Shown: positions 1 to 8,329 of the stretch, piece by piece
How positions within the stretch are numbered: position 1 is the stretch's first letter
Layout of the letters: every line of letters starts with the position of its first letter
Origin: Oscillospiraceae bacterium
Lineage (GTDB): Bacteria > Bacillota > Clostridia > Oscillospirales > Oscillospiraceae
Reading direction: 5' to 3'
Assembly (NCBI GenBank): GCA_910574635.1
Contig: CAJTCG010000002.1
Location: 62,001-126,000 of the forward strand
Length of the DNA stretch: 64,000 nucleotides
Notes under the pieces: model-generated
The model's input: the letters and a program-made list of their open reading frames with translations, nothing else
The model's database searches: none
What the model was told of the DNA's origin: nothing
Program-made: the position numbers and the translations under genes

Positions 1-72
1 TATGGCTATTATTATTTCAATTATAATGAGGAGCCAGCTTAGCCAGGTTGGGAGGGAATCTAAAAATAGCAT
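1..72 (-). CDS. Partial 2-TM MORN-type membrane protein (5' end only)
   Basis: The first 24 codons of a gene that runs off the left edge of the window on the minus strand. The start ATG (70-72) follows an AGGTGAT ribosome site by about 7 nt. The encoded start (MLFLDSLPTWLSWLL...) is almost identical to the start of the 2-TM MORN-repeat protein at 47361-47963, so this is a paralogue of that gene. What lies beyond the edge cannot be seen; whether a cyclase gene follows it, as at the second locus, is unknown. Confidence 0.6.
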   Translation of the reverse strand, partial: MLFLDSLPTWLSWLLIIIEIIIAI

Positions 73-219
73 GGGACATCACCTGCTCTCGCAATGTACT
101 CTGTCCGCTTATTGTGGTTCGGCGGTACATATGGCTTGCCTTTTAATGTGCCGGATATTTCTTCGGAAGAGTATCTATGCACTTTTTGGCTATTTTACCA
201 TGATTCTGTTTGTTTTTCA

Positions 220-300
220 AGAATCAGGGGGTTTCCTTTTGCTAAAAGAGGCTCCCCTTGCCAGGAAGGCAAGGGGAGGGGGACTAAATCATCTTTCCCA
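220..300. repeat. Spacer-repeat remnant with hairpin terminator
   Basis: Contains TTTTGCTAAAAGAG followed by the stem CCCCTTGCC/GGCAAGGGG. The same pair of motifs is found at more than ten places in this window, normally just downstream of an Rpn-type nuclease gene on the minus strand, where it reads as an intrinsic terminator. Here it lies 130 bp beyond the stop of the rpn fragment at 429-770. Confidence 0.5.
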
Positions 301-428
301 ATATATGCTGCGAAAACAGGGCACCCAGCAGCCGTATCACCCCTGCGTGGTATTTCTGTCAGAGCTGCCAACGCAGATTGTGAAGAGGGCCCAGAGGATG
401 CTCCGCTGGGCCTTTTGGTATCGTATGG

Positions 429-770
429 CTATTTCACAGCCTGAACGACCGTCAGGTCCTTTTCAAGAAGGGCAGCGATTTTGGTATTGTCTAAGCCAGC
501 CTTTCGCATGCTGCGGACACTGCGCTCAAACTCGTTCTGCTGGCCCTTTTCCATGCCCTTTTCCCATACGCCTTGGCTCAAGTTACACATTTCGGACACC
601 TCCGTTTCAAACGCCCGTGACATATTGATGCCAAATTCATCTTGCAGGATTTTTTCCGCCGGAGAAAGAGACTCGGAAAACAACGTCTCCAGCAAACGCA
701 AAACCCCCGCATGATTTTTGCCGTCTGGGATGCCTATGCAGACCATGAACACGGACAGCAAATCATCCAA
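429..770 (-). pseudogene. Rpn-family nuclease fragment (A-type body, B-type tail)
   Basis: C-terminal third of a recombination-promoting nuclease/putative transposase. From DLLSVFMVC through the SEMCNLSQG segment it matches the intact A-type gene at 28004-28963. The final ~30 residues (SVRSMRKAGLDNTKIAALL...) instead match the tail of the B-type gene at 44904-45740. The catalytic N-terminal domain is missing; homology stops at about 768. The internal ribosome site GGAGGT, 7 nt before the ATG of MCNLSQG, is kept, so a small C-terminal protein could still be made. The chimeric tail is the notable point. Confidence 0.75.
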
Positions 771-829
771 AACAGTATTGAACCTATATGACCTTGACCT
801 GGAGCCATCGGTAACATTTCTTTTGCCAG

Positions 830-1246
830 ATGTTCTCGCTGGAGTCCAAGTGTTGCAACTCTAAATTAACGGTTGCATTACAACTCCTTCTTGAAAACTA
901 CTGTCACTTTCTCATACACAACAATGCGATTGGCAGCATCTGCTATGAATCTTTGTTGGAACCTGGGAACCAGGAATTACGACAACGATTTCACGAATTA
1001 AAGGCCTTCGGTACGATGTATTATCCATCAGCTGTTCTTCAGACACGAATTGATAATATATCTTTTGCGCTGAAAAGAGAAAACAAAGCGGGTCTGCAGT
1101 TGGCGGATTTTGTCCCCAATACTTTGGCGCGACTAGCAGCAGGGATGCCCCCTAAAAGCAGTACGTTAAGGAAAAATGTCGTGAGCAGACTATATGATGG
1201 TGGAGTTGGAAATGCACATAAATATGGAGTGAAAGTCATTCCCTGA
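830..1246 (+). pseudogene. DUF3800-family C-terminal fragment
   Basis: The translated segment with LQTRIDNISFALKREN and GLQLADFVPNTLARLAAG resembles the C-terminal half of DUF3800 proteins, a putative RNase-H-like nuclease family often found beside mobile and defence genes. The N-terminal half is absent: the sequence upstream (770-830) abuts the rpn fragment and carries stops. The gene therefore looks truncated by the rearrangement that also cut the rpn fragment. Family assignment rests on motif memory and is moderate. Confidence 0.5.
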
Positions 1247-1320
1247 TGTGTCTTACACTGTTCACAATTTGTTTACAAGTAGGAGTATTGACAAAGCAAC
1301 CTCCTGCATATAATATGTTA

Positions 1321-1467
1321 GTGACAGGATTGGGAGGGCAACTGACTTCCTTAAGGTCAGCGCGGCACGATATACTTCGGCATGCGTTTGGGACACGTCT
1401 CAAGAAGCCTGTAATCGAACTTGTTGCCATGAAACGGTCATTCCGCAGGGGATGGCCGTTTCCTTTA
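1321..1467 (+). ncRNA. Structured small RNA, copy A of a four-copy family
   Basis: A -35 box TTGACA (1288-1293) and TATAAT/TAATAT (from 1309) precede the RNA. Predicted structure: closing stem GTGACAGG (1321-1328) with CTTGTTGC (1420-1427); hairpin CTGAC/GGTCAG; hairpin TTGGGA/TCTCAA; then an intrinsic terminator AAACGG...CCGTTT (1432-1461) and a T-rich tract. The other copies at 7519, 29921 and 41345 have different bases in these stems but keep pairing. No ORF fills it. Class unknown to me. Confidence 0.7.
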
Positions 1468-1477
1468 TCTGGGCCCC

Positions 1478-1502
1478 CTTGCCGGAAGGGCAAAGGGGCT
1501 GT
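1478..1502 (-). terminator. Hairpin terminator of the rpn tail remnant
   Basis: CCCCCTTGCC/GGGCAAAGGGG inverted repeat immediately 3' of the minus-strand rpn tail remnant; member of the recurrent CCCCTTGCC hairpin family. Confidence 0.5.
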
Positions 1503-1512
1503 CATATTAGTT

Positions 1513-1832
1513 TTTCCAGTATTGTTGCACACTTTTTGTGGCCGCTTCCTGAGTGAGACCAAACTGCCCGGCAACCTCCTTGGCCACCAAAGCCTAGTCC
1601 TTTAGAAATTTCTGGAGCGAGAGGACCAGCGCCTGGATGCCTTCTTCGCGGCCTTTCTCTACGCCCTTTTCCCATACGCCTTGGCTCAGATTACACATTT
1701 CAGACATCTCCGTTTCAAACGCCCGTGACATATTGATGTCAAATTCATCCTGCAGGATTTTCTTCTTTTCCGCTGGATGGAGGTTCAGATATTGTAGAGT
1801 TTCCAGCAACTGTAATAGCATTTTCGGTGGAC
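1513..1832 (-). pseudogene. Rpn-family nuclease tail remnant with nonsense codon
   Basis: Minus-strand translation gives LLQLLETLQYLNLHPAEKKK, then the conserved SEMCNLSQGVWEKG segment and an A-type tail (IQALVLSLQKFLKD). An in-frame TAG at about 1594 replaces the glutamine codon found after FLKD in the copy at 6452. Beyond the stop the homology continues to a final QQYW-like end near 1513. The nuclease domain is missing; upstream homology ends near 1832. The internal site before MCNLSQG is GGAGAT here rather than GGAGGT. Confidence 0.7.
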
Positions 1833-1855
1833 AATTTAGAAGGGATGGGTTTGAG

Positions 1856-3040
1856 GTGAAAAAGAATCGAAGCCTAGGTGTGTTTGAAGAGATTAAGCGC
1901 ATTTCGGTGAGCTTCGTAATCCTGGCCTTCATAGGAATGATGGCCTTATTATTCACAATGGATGCAGGCTGTAATTATACAAATATACAAGACTATGGAC
2001 ATATGGATTTCTATACTGACTATTTTACAATAAACGGGTTTGACACGGGTTCTATTATAATTTCTGCGTCTGGAATAGATGAAGAGAAAACATCTATTGC
2101 AGAGGAAGATATAATTCTGCAAGGATTTACCGCTGAAACTTCAATTACCTATTTATCAAAGGAAGAAGGAAATGTATTTTGCGTTATTAGGTTGTCAAAT
2201 ATGGAGAGCGCTTCCGACCTCGATGAGAAGACTATAAGCTTAAAAGAGGGGGTAATATCTGTTGAGGACAAGGCAAGCCCCTCTGTTACCTTGCGCGGAC
2301 TTGGCAATAAATTCGTTTCCATGCGGGAATATACTGTCTATTGTATTTTGTTTTTTTCCCTATACAATATTCTCTTTCTCTTTAATGCGAGCATTCTTGA
2401 CGGTGGAGGTATAGCGTCGAGCGTGCTTCTGTGGATAGAATCTTTGGCATATGAAGGACCCATCGTTTTGTGGCTTGTTAAGATTGTAAGGCTTAATTTA
2501 GCACATAAATATATACTCTTTTCGCTTTTCCTCCTTATAGTAGAGTTTTGTTTTTTTATATGCGTGAGCAAAAATCTATTAACTACCAAAGGATATTGTT
2601 TATTTATCATTTTTTTAAGCACAACGGCTTTGGCACAATTTTCCCAAATATTTACCATTTATTACATACACATAAGGGCTGCTTTTGAACTCCCGGCAAT
2701 GGGAGTGTCGACAGTTGCGGATGAGATTTATGAAATATCTGGGGATTCACTTCTTGTGGATACCTTAACCTTACAGTTAAATTATATAAAATTCTCCTTT
2801 AGATATTTTTTCACCTTTCCTCCAGATGAATACTATGGCTGGATATCAATTCTTCAGTTTGCATTAGGGAGGATATACGAAGTCGTCGTATTCGGAAGCG
2901 TAGGGGCTTTTGTCTTGGAACAAATACGCCATAGGGACAAACAGCGGCAGGGAGAGCGTGATTGTAATAATGGAAAGAATTCACGATATTTCAAAACGGA
3001 GAAAAGCAAAGGGAATGAATTCAGAGACAATGTTAAATAG
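1856..3040 (+). CDS. Multi-pass membrane protein of unknown function
   Basis: About 394 residues from a GTG start preceded by AGAAGGGATGG; earlier in-frame ATGs lie in the antisense of the rpn remnant and are not credible. One TM segment near the N-terminus (FVILAFIGMMALLF), then an extracellular-type domain of about 180 residues, then at least four more hydrophobic segments (ILFFSLYNILFLF, YILFSLFLLIVEFCFFI, YCLFIIFLSTTALA and a C-terminal one) and a basic, polar tail. I recognise no family. Its promoter was not found, and its upstream region abuts the rpn remnant, so the gene may have been moved here. Confidence 0.6.
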   Translation: MKKNRSLGVFEEIKRISVSFVILAFIGMMALLFTMDAGCNYTNIQDYGHMDFYTDYFTINGFDTGSIIISASGIDEEKTSIAEEDIILQGFTAETSITYLSKEEGNVFCVIRLSNMESASDLDEKTISLKEGVISVEDKASPSVTLRGLGNKFVSMREYTVYCILFFSLYNILFLFNASILDGGGIASSVLLWIESLAYEGPIVLWLVKIVRLNLAHKYILFSLFLLIVEFCFFICVSKNLLTTKGYCLFIIFLSTTALAQFSQIFTIYYIHIRAAFELPAMGVSTVADEIYEISGDSLLVDTLTLQLNYIKFSFRYFFTFPPDEYYGWISILQFALGRIYEVVVFGSVGAFVLEQIRHRDKQRQGERDCNNGKNSRYFKTEKSKGNEFRDNVK

Positions 3041-3146
3041 TTCAGAAATTAAAGACTGGGATTATGCATCTCTACTAATATCTGCCGCAAAAGAAAAGCA
3101 AACTTGGGCCACCTCTACTCTGGAATTGTCACAAGAGTTCTTTTGA
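2970..3146 (+). CDS. Possible small overlapping ORF
   Basis: 58 codons starting MERIHDISKRRKAKG, overlapping the end of the membrane protein in another frame and running past it by 100 bp. The last part (KDWDYASLLISAAKEKQTW) looks protein-like. The ribosome site is weak. It could be a real translationally coupled gene or a remnant of another gene. Confidence 0.25.
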   Translation: MERIHDISKRRKAKGMNSETMLNSSEIKDWDYASLLISAAKEKQTWATSTLELSQEFF

Positions 3147-3227
3147 GCCTGCGCAATATGTGGCTCAATCACCCTGTTCCGCCTGGAACTGTTGCTCGGA
3201 CCACTCCTTGAAAAGAGATTAGGTAAT

Positions 3228-3330
3228 CCATTCACACTTTAACATAAAACTTCGGCAATAATTATTGTGCGGTTTGCACAGGGAGAGAGCGATTGTTCCC
3301 GTAACTGCCATTATTCTATCAATATTGTCC
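3228..3330 (-). promoter_or_regulatory. Decayed ECF-type promoter region, upstream half
   Basis: TTCACACTTTAACATAAAAC followed by TGTGC-GGTTT-GCACA (3266-3280) matches the upstream flank of the ECF-type promoters at 16966, 27708, 32467 and 34605. The -35 is changed (CATTCA for TATTTCA) and the -10 is missing, so this is a broken copy left where a cargo gene was lost. Confidence 0.5.
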
Positions 3331-3590
3331 TAATTGTCCTTGTGAATAGTGCGGGAAAAGTGGGAGTCTGGCCGCACAAAAGCCAACAGACGTAAGAATA
3401 AACTTCGATAGGGAGTGGCTTTGTGGCTGCTCCAAATCCGGTCAAAGTCGCATCGTCCACAGCGGTATTGCTCCCATATGCCTAAACCCGAGGTAGGCGA
3501 CCATGCTTTTTTTAGCCATGTCAAAGCCCGAAAAATAACACCAGGGGTTCCGAAGAACCCCTGGTGTTGCACCATCAGCTTTTCCAATAT
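3331..3590. repeat. ~255-bp direct repeat, also at 25350-25605
   Basis: About 255 bp nearly identical to 25350-25605. It includes the spacer motif TTGTCCTTG..GAATAGTGCGGG and the hairpin CCAGGGGTTC/GAACCCCTGG (3541-3562), which serves as terminator for the rpn gene fragments on its right in both places. It has no coding capacity of its own. Confidence 0.8.
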
Positions 3591-3930
3591 TGTTGGACCT
3601 TCTTCATTGCGGATTCCTCGGACAACCCGAAGCGGTTCATTAGGGACTTGGCAACGGCGGCTGGGTCGCTCACGTACTTCTGTAGCTCGTTTACCAGCGC
3701 GGCGATACCAGCCTCTACGCCCTCCTGGCGGTTTTCCTCGCGGCCTTCTTGACGGATATTGTACCGCACGATTTCCCAAACTGCTTCCTGGCTAAACAAA
3801 GTTCTCATGATATCGTGTACCTCCTTCTGTCGGGCACTCAAAAACGGAACGAGCACTCCTTGCTCTAAGCAAATGCGGATGGTTTCACTGGCAGCCTTTT
3901 CGGTTTTCCCATACAGAGCAAGCTGGCTCC
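3575..3930 (-). pseudogene. Rpn-family nuclease fragment (B-type body, A-type tail)
   Basis: Minus-strand protein from about ALYGKTEKAASETIRICL through HDIMRTLFSQEAVWEI matches the B-type nuclease at 44904-45740. The end (ALVNELQKYVSDPAAVAKSL...VQQYWKS) is the A-type tail of 28004-28963. This is the reciprocal chimera of the fragment at 429-770. The nuclease core (D-ExQ residues) is missing; homology starts abruptly near 3930. The RQEG-like repeats before the tail are degenerate (EGREENRQEGVEAG). Confidence 0.75.
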
Positions 3931-3994
3931 GCCCTTTTGGGACGGAGCCAGTTTGACGCAGATATTCAGGATAATGGGCCAAGGAGCAAAGAAT

Positions 3995-4174
3995 GTGAAC
4001 GAAAGCGACGATTCGGAGACTAGCAACTTACTTTCTGTGTTGCTGTTAGTATTGCTCGCTGTGGGCTTTGCCTTGGTAGTAATGCTATTTGGAAACAATA
4101 TTGAGGGATTCTGGAGCTGCACCAAATGTCCAACCCGACCTTACGGTCAGGCTGGAGAAGAATATTGTTGGTGA
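3995..4174 (+). CDS. Possible small single-pass membrane protein
   Basis: 59 residues from a GTG start that has AAGGAG 8 nt upstream. Acidic N-terminus (VNESDDSETSN), one clear TM helix (LLSVLLLVLLAVGFALVVMLF), then a short tail with a CTKC motif. No family recognised. It sits between an rpn fragment and a terminator region, so it could also be the end of a larger lost gene. Confidence 0.4.
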   Translation: MNESDDSETSNLLSVLLLVLLAVGFALVVMLFGNNIEGFWSCTKCPTRPYGQAGEEYCW

Positions 4175-4307
4175 ACTAAGTCTATACTCTAAATCGTCGT
4201 TACACAAATAGCGCATGGGAAAAGAGGGGAGGGCCTTTGGGCTTTTATTTAGGAAGTAGGGGAGGGGGAATGTTATTGTATTAGCTACCAATCTTGACCT
4301 AGTATAA

Positions 4308-4342
4308 GGGGCTTGGTTCATTGAGAGAACCAGGCCCCTTTT
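4308..4342 (+). terminator. Intrinsic terminator
   Basis: GGGGCTTGGTTC / GAGAACCAGGCCCC stem followed by TTTT. It lies 130 bp after the small membrane ORF and could serve it, or a gene that has been lost. Confidence 0.6.
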
Positions 4343-4431
4343 ATAGGTATACGCATTTATAAATCCGGGTTTATTATATAGGATAAGAACAGAAGAGTTA
4401 AGCAGTTATTGCTCTAGTATAGTACGTAGCT

Positions 4432-4718
4432 TTCATATCCATCCAATCGTCCAGTCCCTTCGCATAGTGGTTAAATTATATTGCCCAAGTGATTGGGTGG
4501 AAATGCTGTAATAAAGATATATTTAGTGCTTATAAAAGACACTTTTGGTATAGTAAAAAACTTTGCCACTCTTCTCCGAAAGAAAATTGGATTGTCAAAC
4601 AATATATATAGTACAACCGTTTGATGCCCGTTTGCAGGCTTAGAAGCAGAGCCGGCAGAGATATGCGGTCATCAACCAAGGAGGTGCTTGTCTATAAGAA
4701 ATTGATGAGAAGCAATTG
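4432..4718. repeat. 287-bp direct repeat, copy 1 (also 40689-40975)
   Basis: Nearly identical to 40689-40975. One end falls at CAATTGAA and here interrupts the coding sequence of the secreted amidase; the other end at TTCATATCC contains, in copy 2, the start codon of an XRE regulator gene. It carries no transposase. The segment holds a candidate plus-strand promoter (GAAAGA-N16-CAATATA) and an AAGGAGGTG site followed only by very short ORFs. It could be a non-autonomous element or a duplicated intergenic region. Confidence 0.75.
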
Positions 4719-6098
4719 AAACACTGCGTGGCCAAGCGAGTTCACATGCAGGACAGCGCCAACAAGCTGGGCCGCAGAATAGCCAAGGTCGTTGCTCGTT
4801 GCGGCCACTCTGGAATTCGCACAGATGAGGCCCATGGACGACAGCTTCTTAGATTCCGCAACGTAGGTTCTGAATGCGCCGCAGCTTGCCCAAGAATTAT
4901 TAGAGCACTGTCCAGCGCTATCGCACCACCAGTAGGGATTCACGGTGTCCATCCCCTGGTGAGCAGGGATATCAGCCCAGGAGTTGCTACCACCGAACCC
5001 GGCCCAGACGCATTGGCTTGCAAAGTTCATGCAGTCCTGCCCAAACCAATGGAATCTCGTGTTTCTAAAAGAGGGCGTCTTCTTGCCATCATCGGCCTGC
5101 GTAGTGTATGTCAGAGCATAATTCACAGCGTTCTGCCGGTTATAAGCGATGTTGCTGGCAGCAGCCAAGGCAATACCGTCGTTTTCGTCCCCGGCCGACA
5201 CCGCCTCCGCAGGCTCATAGGAGATAGATTTAGCCTCATCGTAGGCGCGAATTTCGGAGTCGGCATCATATCTGCTAGTGCAGTTGCTCAGGAAAGCGGA
5301 GTCATCAGAGATAATGTCAGCGACAACCCACTCTCCATCCAACTTGACCAACATCACGCTAAACTCGCCAAGTTCATAGGAAGGCTCATCACAGTCGCTG
5401 TACTGATAGTTTAACTCCTCGAAAACCTCAACCATTGCGAGGTCGCCGTCAACAACCACATCACCAAAGAAATAGCTGGCGTCGAAGTTTGAGAAGGAAA
5501 CATTCTGGTCCTCGTAGATGTGAGCATAGTAGGTTGTCATGTCCTCCATGCGCTGGAGGTCACCAATCATAGCATCAACACTGGCCCCGTCTCGCTCAAC
5601 GAGTTCCGCCACTGGCATAGCATTTCGTTCGGCAAATGCTACCATGGAATCCAGTTTCGCCATTGTGAGAGCGGGCTCTTCCTGGGGAACTTCCTCCGAA
5701 GCCGAATCCCCAAAGAGCGGCTCACCCTCTGGGACGGCTTCTTCGCCGTTCTCTTCTCCAGGAACAAACGTTTCAGAAGGAATTTCGCCGTTCAAATCCG
5801 TAGTCATGTCGGCCTCCTGCCCGTCCCAGGCAGGAGTGTTTACATCGGGAAAAATGTCCTCTTCCTCTTTTTGGGAAATGCTATCCAGGAGAGAAGTGTA
5901 GTCAAGCAGGGTTTTGACCTCACCCGCAGAAGCAGGACTGACGCGGAGATAAATATCGTTCGTCTTTCCACGAAGATATTCTTCAGCGACAGTCTTTGCG
6001 CCGTCCCCGTCGAGGCCATAACTAATTGCGGAAGCAGGAATAGCGCACAAAGAAAATACCACCGCCAACGAAAGACACATACTGAGAAGCTTTCTCAC
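4692..6098 (-). pseudogene. Secreted putative amidase (Amidase_6), 3' end lost
   Basis: Starts with a signal peptide (MRKLLSMCLSLAVVFSLCAIPASA). Residues ~30-310 are a variable acidic region with a DUF-like fold; residues ~315-460 match the papain-like putative amidase domain, with the catalytic-Cys motif GQDCMNFASQC and the start of the His motif (SLGHAVF). The domain stops right after that motif because the 287-bp repeat begins at 4718; the last residues (QLLLINFL) come from the repeat. The ECF-type promoter at 6219-6247 lies 120 bp upstream. Probably inactive, since C-terminal strands of the fold are missing. Confidence 0.75.
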
Positions 6099-6218
6099 TT
6101 CTATCGTCCTTTCTTGAAAATGTTCTTTGGTTAAGTACGGGAAAAATTCTTCCTTGTAAAAATACCTTCTTCCATGTAAGAATATACCTGCAGGTGGAAC
6201 CCCTTCGGTTCTATATTA

Positions 6219-6247
6219 TATATTGTTTTAGCTTTCAGGAATATTTC
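6219..6247 (-). promoter_or_regulatory. ECF-type promoter P1
   Basis: Minus strand reads GAAATA - 16 bp - CAATATA, then TAATATAG. Same boxes and same spacing as nine other sites in the window. Drives the secreted amidase gene. Confidence 0.75.
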
Positions 6248-6257
6248 ACCAATTGAA

Positions 6258-6446
6258 TTTTTTGGGAAGAATACGACTGGAAGGAGCAGAGCACCCTGCG
6301 GCCCGATACTGCTGGGGACAGCTCTAGGATGAGTGTACAGGGGTGCCCATAGGCAGTATCGGGCCTATATGTCCCGGTCAACGGGTAATCCCACCGCTCC
6401 TCTTTTGCCAAAAGAAAACCCCCTTGCCGGATGACAAGGGGGGAAG
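6258..6446. repeat. Spacer repeat copy with terminator hairpin
   Basis: Contains the CGATACTGCTGGG, CCCATAGGCAGTATCGGGCC and CTTTTGCCAAAAGAAA motifs and ends in CCCCCTTGCC..GACAAGGGGG, the terminator of the minus-strand rpn gene at 6452-7401. It joins that gene to ECF-type promoter P1. Confidence 0.75.
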
Positions 6447-6451
6447 GAGTA

Positions 6452-7401
6452 TCAACTTTTCCAATATTGTTGGACGTTTTTCATCGCCGTTTCCTGGGTC
6501 AATCCGAACTGCTCCGCCACCTCTTTGGCAACCATAGCCTGGTCCTTCAGAAATTTTTGAAGAGAGAGTACCAACGCTTGGATGCCTTCCTGCCGGCCCT
6601 TTGCCATGCCTTTTTCGATACCTTCCTCCATAATACCCTGGCTCAAATTGCACATTTCAGACACCTCCATTTCTCAAATGCCTGCGTCATGTTAATGTTA
6701 AATTCTTCCTGCAGAATTCTTTTCTTCTCTGCCAAAGGGAGCGCTTGCGAGAACAGCGCTTCAAGCAGCCGTAACAGTTCAGTACGATTTTCTTTTCCGT
6801 GTTGTCCAACACAAACCATGAACACGGACAACAAGTCATAGTCTCGCTCAATCTCATGGACATCGCCCACAAGATTTTCTTCCATGATGCGGTACTTCGT
6901 GATAGTATTCTCCCTACCCGCCGGAGGCTTTAAACAAATCCAGATAGAGCAGACTTTCTTGATTTTCCCATATTCAGAGTTTGCGAATTCGGTTCCATGC
7001 TGGGCGGACAACATCCGACTGCAATAGTATATGCCGCGCTTAACCAGCGGATACCCGGTATGGAATTTGTTCTGGGCCTCAACATTGATGATGAGGCCTA
7101 TGGGCTCGCCATTGGACGGAGCAATAGCGTGAAAACGCACGTCGTATGCAACGGACCCCTCTGTTGGAGATTTGTCCTCAGTATCTAGACCATGGATTCT
7201 GGAACCCACATCCGGCAGAACGGCAACCTCCCCGACCTGAGGCTGCCCCTCGGCATATTTCTCCTCAATATCCTGAATGGAACAGTCCCGGTATTCATCG
7301 AGACAGCCCTTCATTATCCAAGCCAAAATAGACTTCTCAGATAATATTTGTTTGCAAAGTGAATCATATGCCGTCGATTGGCTACTGTATGTGGAGCTCA
7401 T
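6452..7401 (-). pseudogene. Rpn-family nuclease, A-type, frameshifted before the C-terminal part
   Basis: The body (6643-7401) keeps the PD-(D/E)XK core: YDVRF, then NVEAQNKFHTGYP. Near 6665 a 2-nt insertion relative to other copies (GAGAAATGGAGG against GAAACGGAGG) sends the frame to a stop after AFEKWRCLKCAI. The C-terminal part continues in another frame (6452-6670) and is open, with GGAGGT 7 nt before its ATG. So the nuclease body and the putative internal antitoxin are now separate proteins. Start ATG 7401 follows AAGGTG. Promoter at 7425-7454. The nuclease would end about 75 residues early; activity unknown. Confidence 0.75.
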
Positions 7402-7424
7402 TGGGCACCTTCCCTCTCAGGTCC

Positions 7425-7454
7425 ATTATACCATAGGGGAGGAGGCGGTGTCCA
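7425..7454 (-). promoter_or_regulatory. Sigma-A promoter of the rpn gene
   Basis: Minus strand TGGACA - 18 bp - TATAAT. The same flank (CTGGAC...TATGGTATA) precedes the rpn gene at 28963 and the 66-residue genes at 11731 and 44215. Confidence 0.65.
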
Positions 7455-7518
7455 GCGAATTTTTGAGGTTACCAAAAGGGAAGCATGATAAAAAAGTTGC
7501 ATCGTGCATATGATATAT

Positions 7519-7660
7519 GCGACAGGGGTGGGAGGGCAATGATTCGTCCATAAGTCATCGCGGCTCGATGTAAATCGGCATGCGGTTGAGATTTCTCAAG
7601 AAGCCCACAGTCGCGCCTGTTGCCACAAAACGGTCATTCCTCAGGGGATGGCCGTTTTTC
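7519..7660 (+). ncRNA. Structured small RNA, copy B
   Basis: Closing stem GCGACAGG (7519-7526)/CCTGTTGC (7616-7623), hairpin ATGATT/AAGTCAT, hairpin TTGAGA/TCTCAA, then terminator AAACGG...CCGTTT (7628-7657) with a T tract. The -10 is TATGAT (7509-7514), but the TTGACA of the other copies is not conserved, so this copy may be weakly expressed. It is transcribed divergently from the rpn gene at 6452-7401. Confidence 0.7.
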
Positions 7661-7664
7661 GTTT

Positions 7665-7775
7665 GCAAAATCATCCCAGATTTTGAGAAACTTGTTGCGG
7701 AAAAGCGGCCCTTTGCTGCGTGGAACTTGGGGCCTGCACGCAGTATCAACTTATCAGGAGCGTTCTCTTCCATGA
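7665..7775 (-). pseudogene. Unidentified coding remnant
   Basis: Minus-strand translation gives a protein-like stretch (APDKLILRAGPKFHAAKGRF) followed after a frame change by FLKIWDDFANEKRP. This looks like the frameshifted end of a small gene. No family recognised. Confidence 0.25.
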
Positions 7776-7849
7776 TACCACCTTTCCACAGGCATCGTCC
7801 ATCACCGTCGGCAAGTCGAAGCATTACCTGACACCATCGAGAGCCGAAA

Positions 7850-8095
7850 GATGGTTCGTGTATATAGGGAAGGGGAAGGTTGGCAAAAGAAGAGGTGGGC
7901 CGGCGACGGCGAGAGTTGTATGCTGCGGCCCGATATTGCTGGGACAAGATAGGCGGAGCAGGGGGGTGGCCCGTTGGCGGTGTCGGGCTGATATATCCCT
8001 GACTCGGAGCCAGTGCTGATTCTTCTTTTGCCAAAAGAAAACGCCTGCCGGAGAAGGCGGGATGCCTTCTCCGGCAGGGTCCGTCTTTTACAGCG
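7850..8095. repeat. Spacer repeat copy with long hairpin
   Basis: Contains GGCCCGATATTGCTGGG, GGCGGTGTCGGGC and TTCTTTTGCCAAAAGAAA, ending in a long stem GCCTGCCGGAGAAGGC/GCCTTCTCCGGCAGGG. No rpn gene follows it here; between it and the LRR gene (8096-8329) I see no gene. Confidence 0.7.
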
Positions 8096-8329
8096 AATTT
8101 GAGACGTTGCCCCTCGCAAAATGGATGAGGGGCCTTGCAATTATCGAATTAAACCGTATAATAAAAATGAGGTTTATTCAAAACCTCTTTGTCGTAGTTA
8201 TTGGACATCTGGATATACTAGGGAGTTATCCAAATGTTGATTTTAAATATGAGCCTCTCTTGTGACGAATTCAATCACGACAGACAATACCCTTACAATA
8301 GTGTTTATTAGAGAAGGGCGGAAATACCG

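Noticed and set aside
830-1246. Complete small DUF3800 protein
   Set aside because: The family normally has a longer N-terminal catalytic half; the sequence upstream has stops and abuts another gene fragment.
4481-4505. Possible further ECF promoter in the 287-bp repeat (TATATTG then GGAAATG)
   Set aside because: The -10 half fits, but at the required distance the sequence is GAAATG in the wrong orientation instead of TATTTC.
4716-6134. Long plus-strand frames opposite the amidase gene
   Set aside because: Same reasoning: the minus strand has signal peptide and catalytic motifs; the plus frames have no ribosome site or family.
8062-8329. Gene between the spacer repeat and the LRR gene
   Set aside because: Short frames only, no ribosome site; the segment most likely holds just the promoter of the LRR gene, which I could not define.
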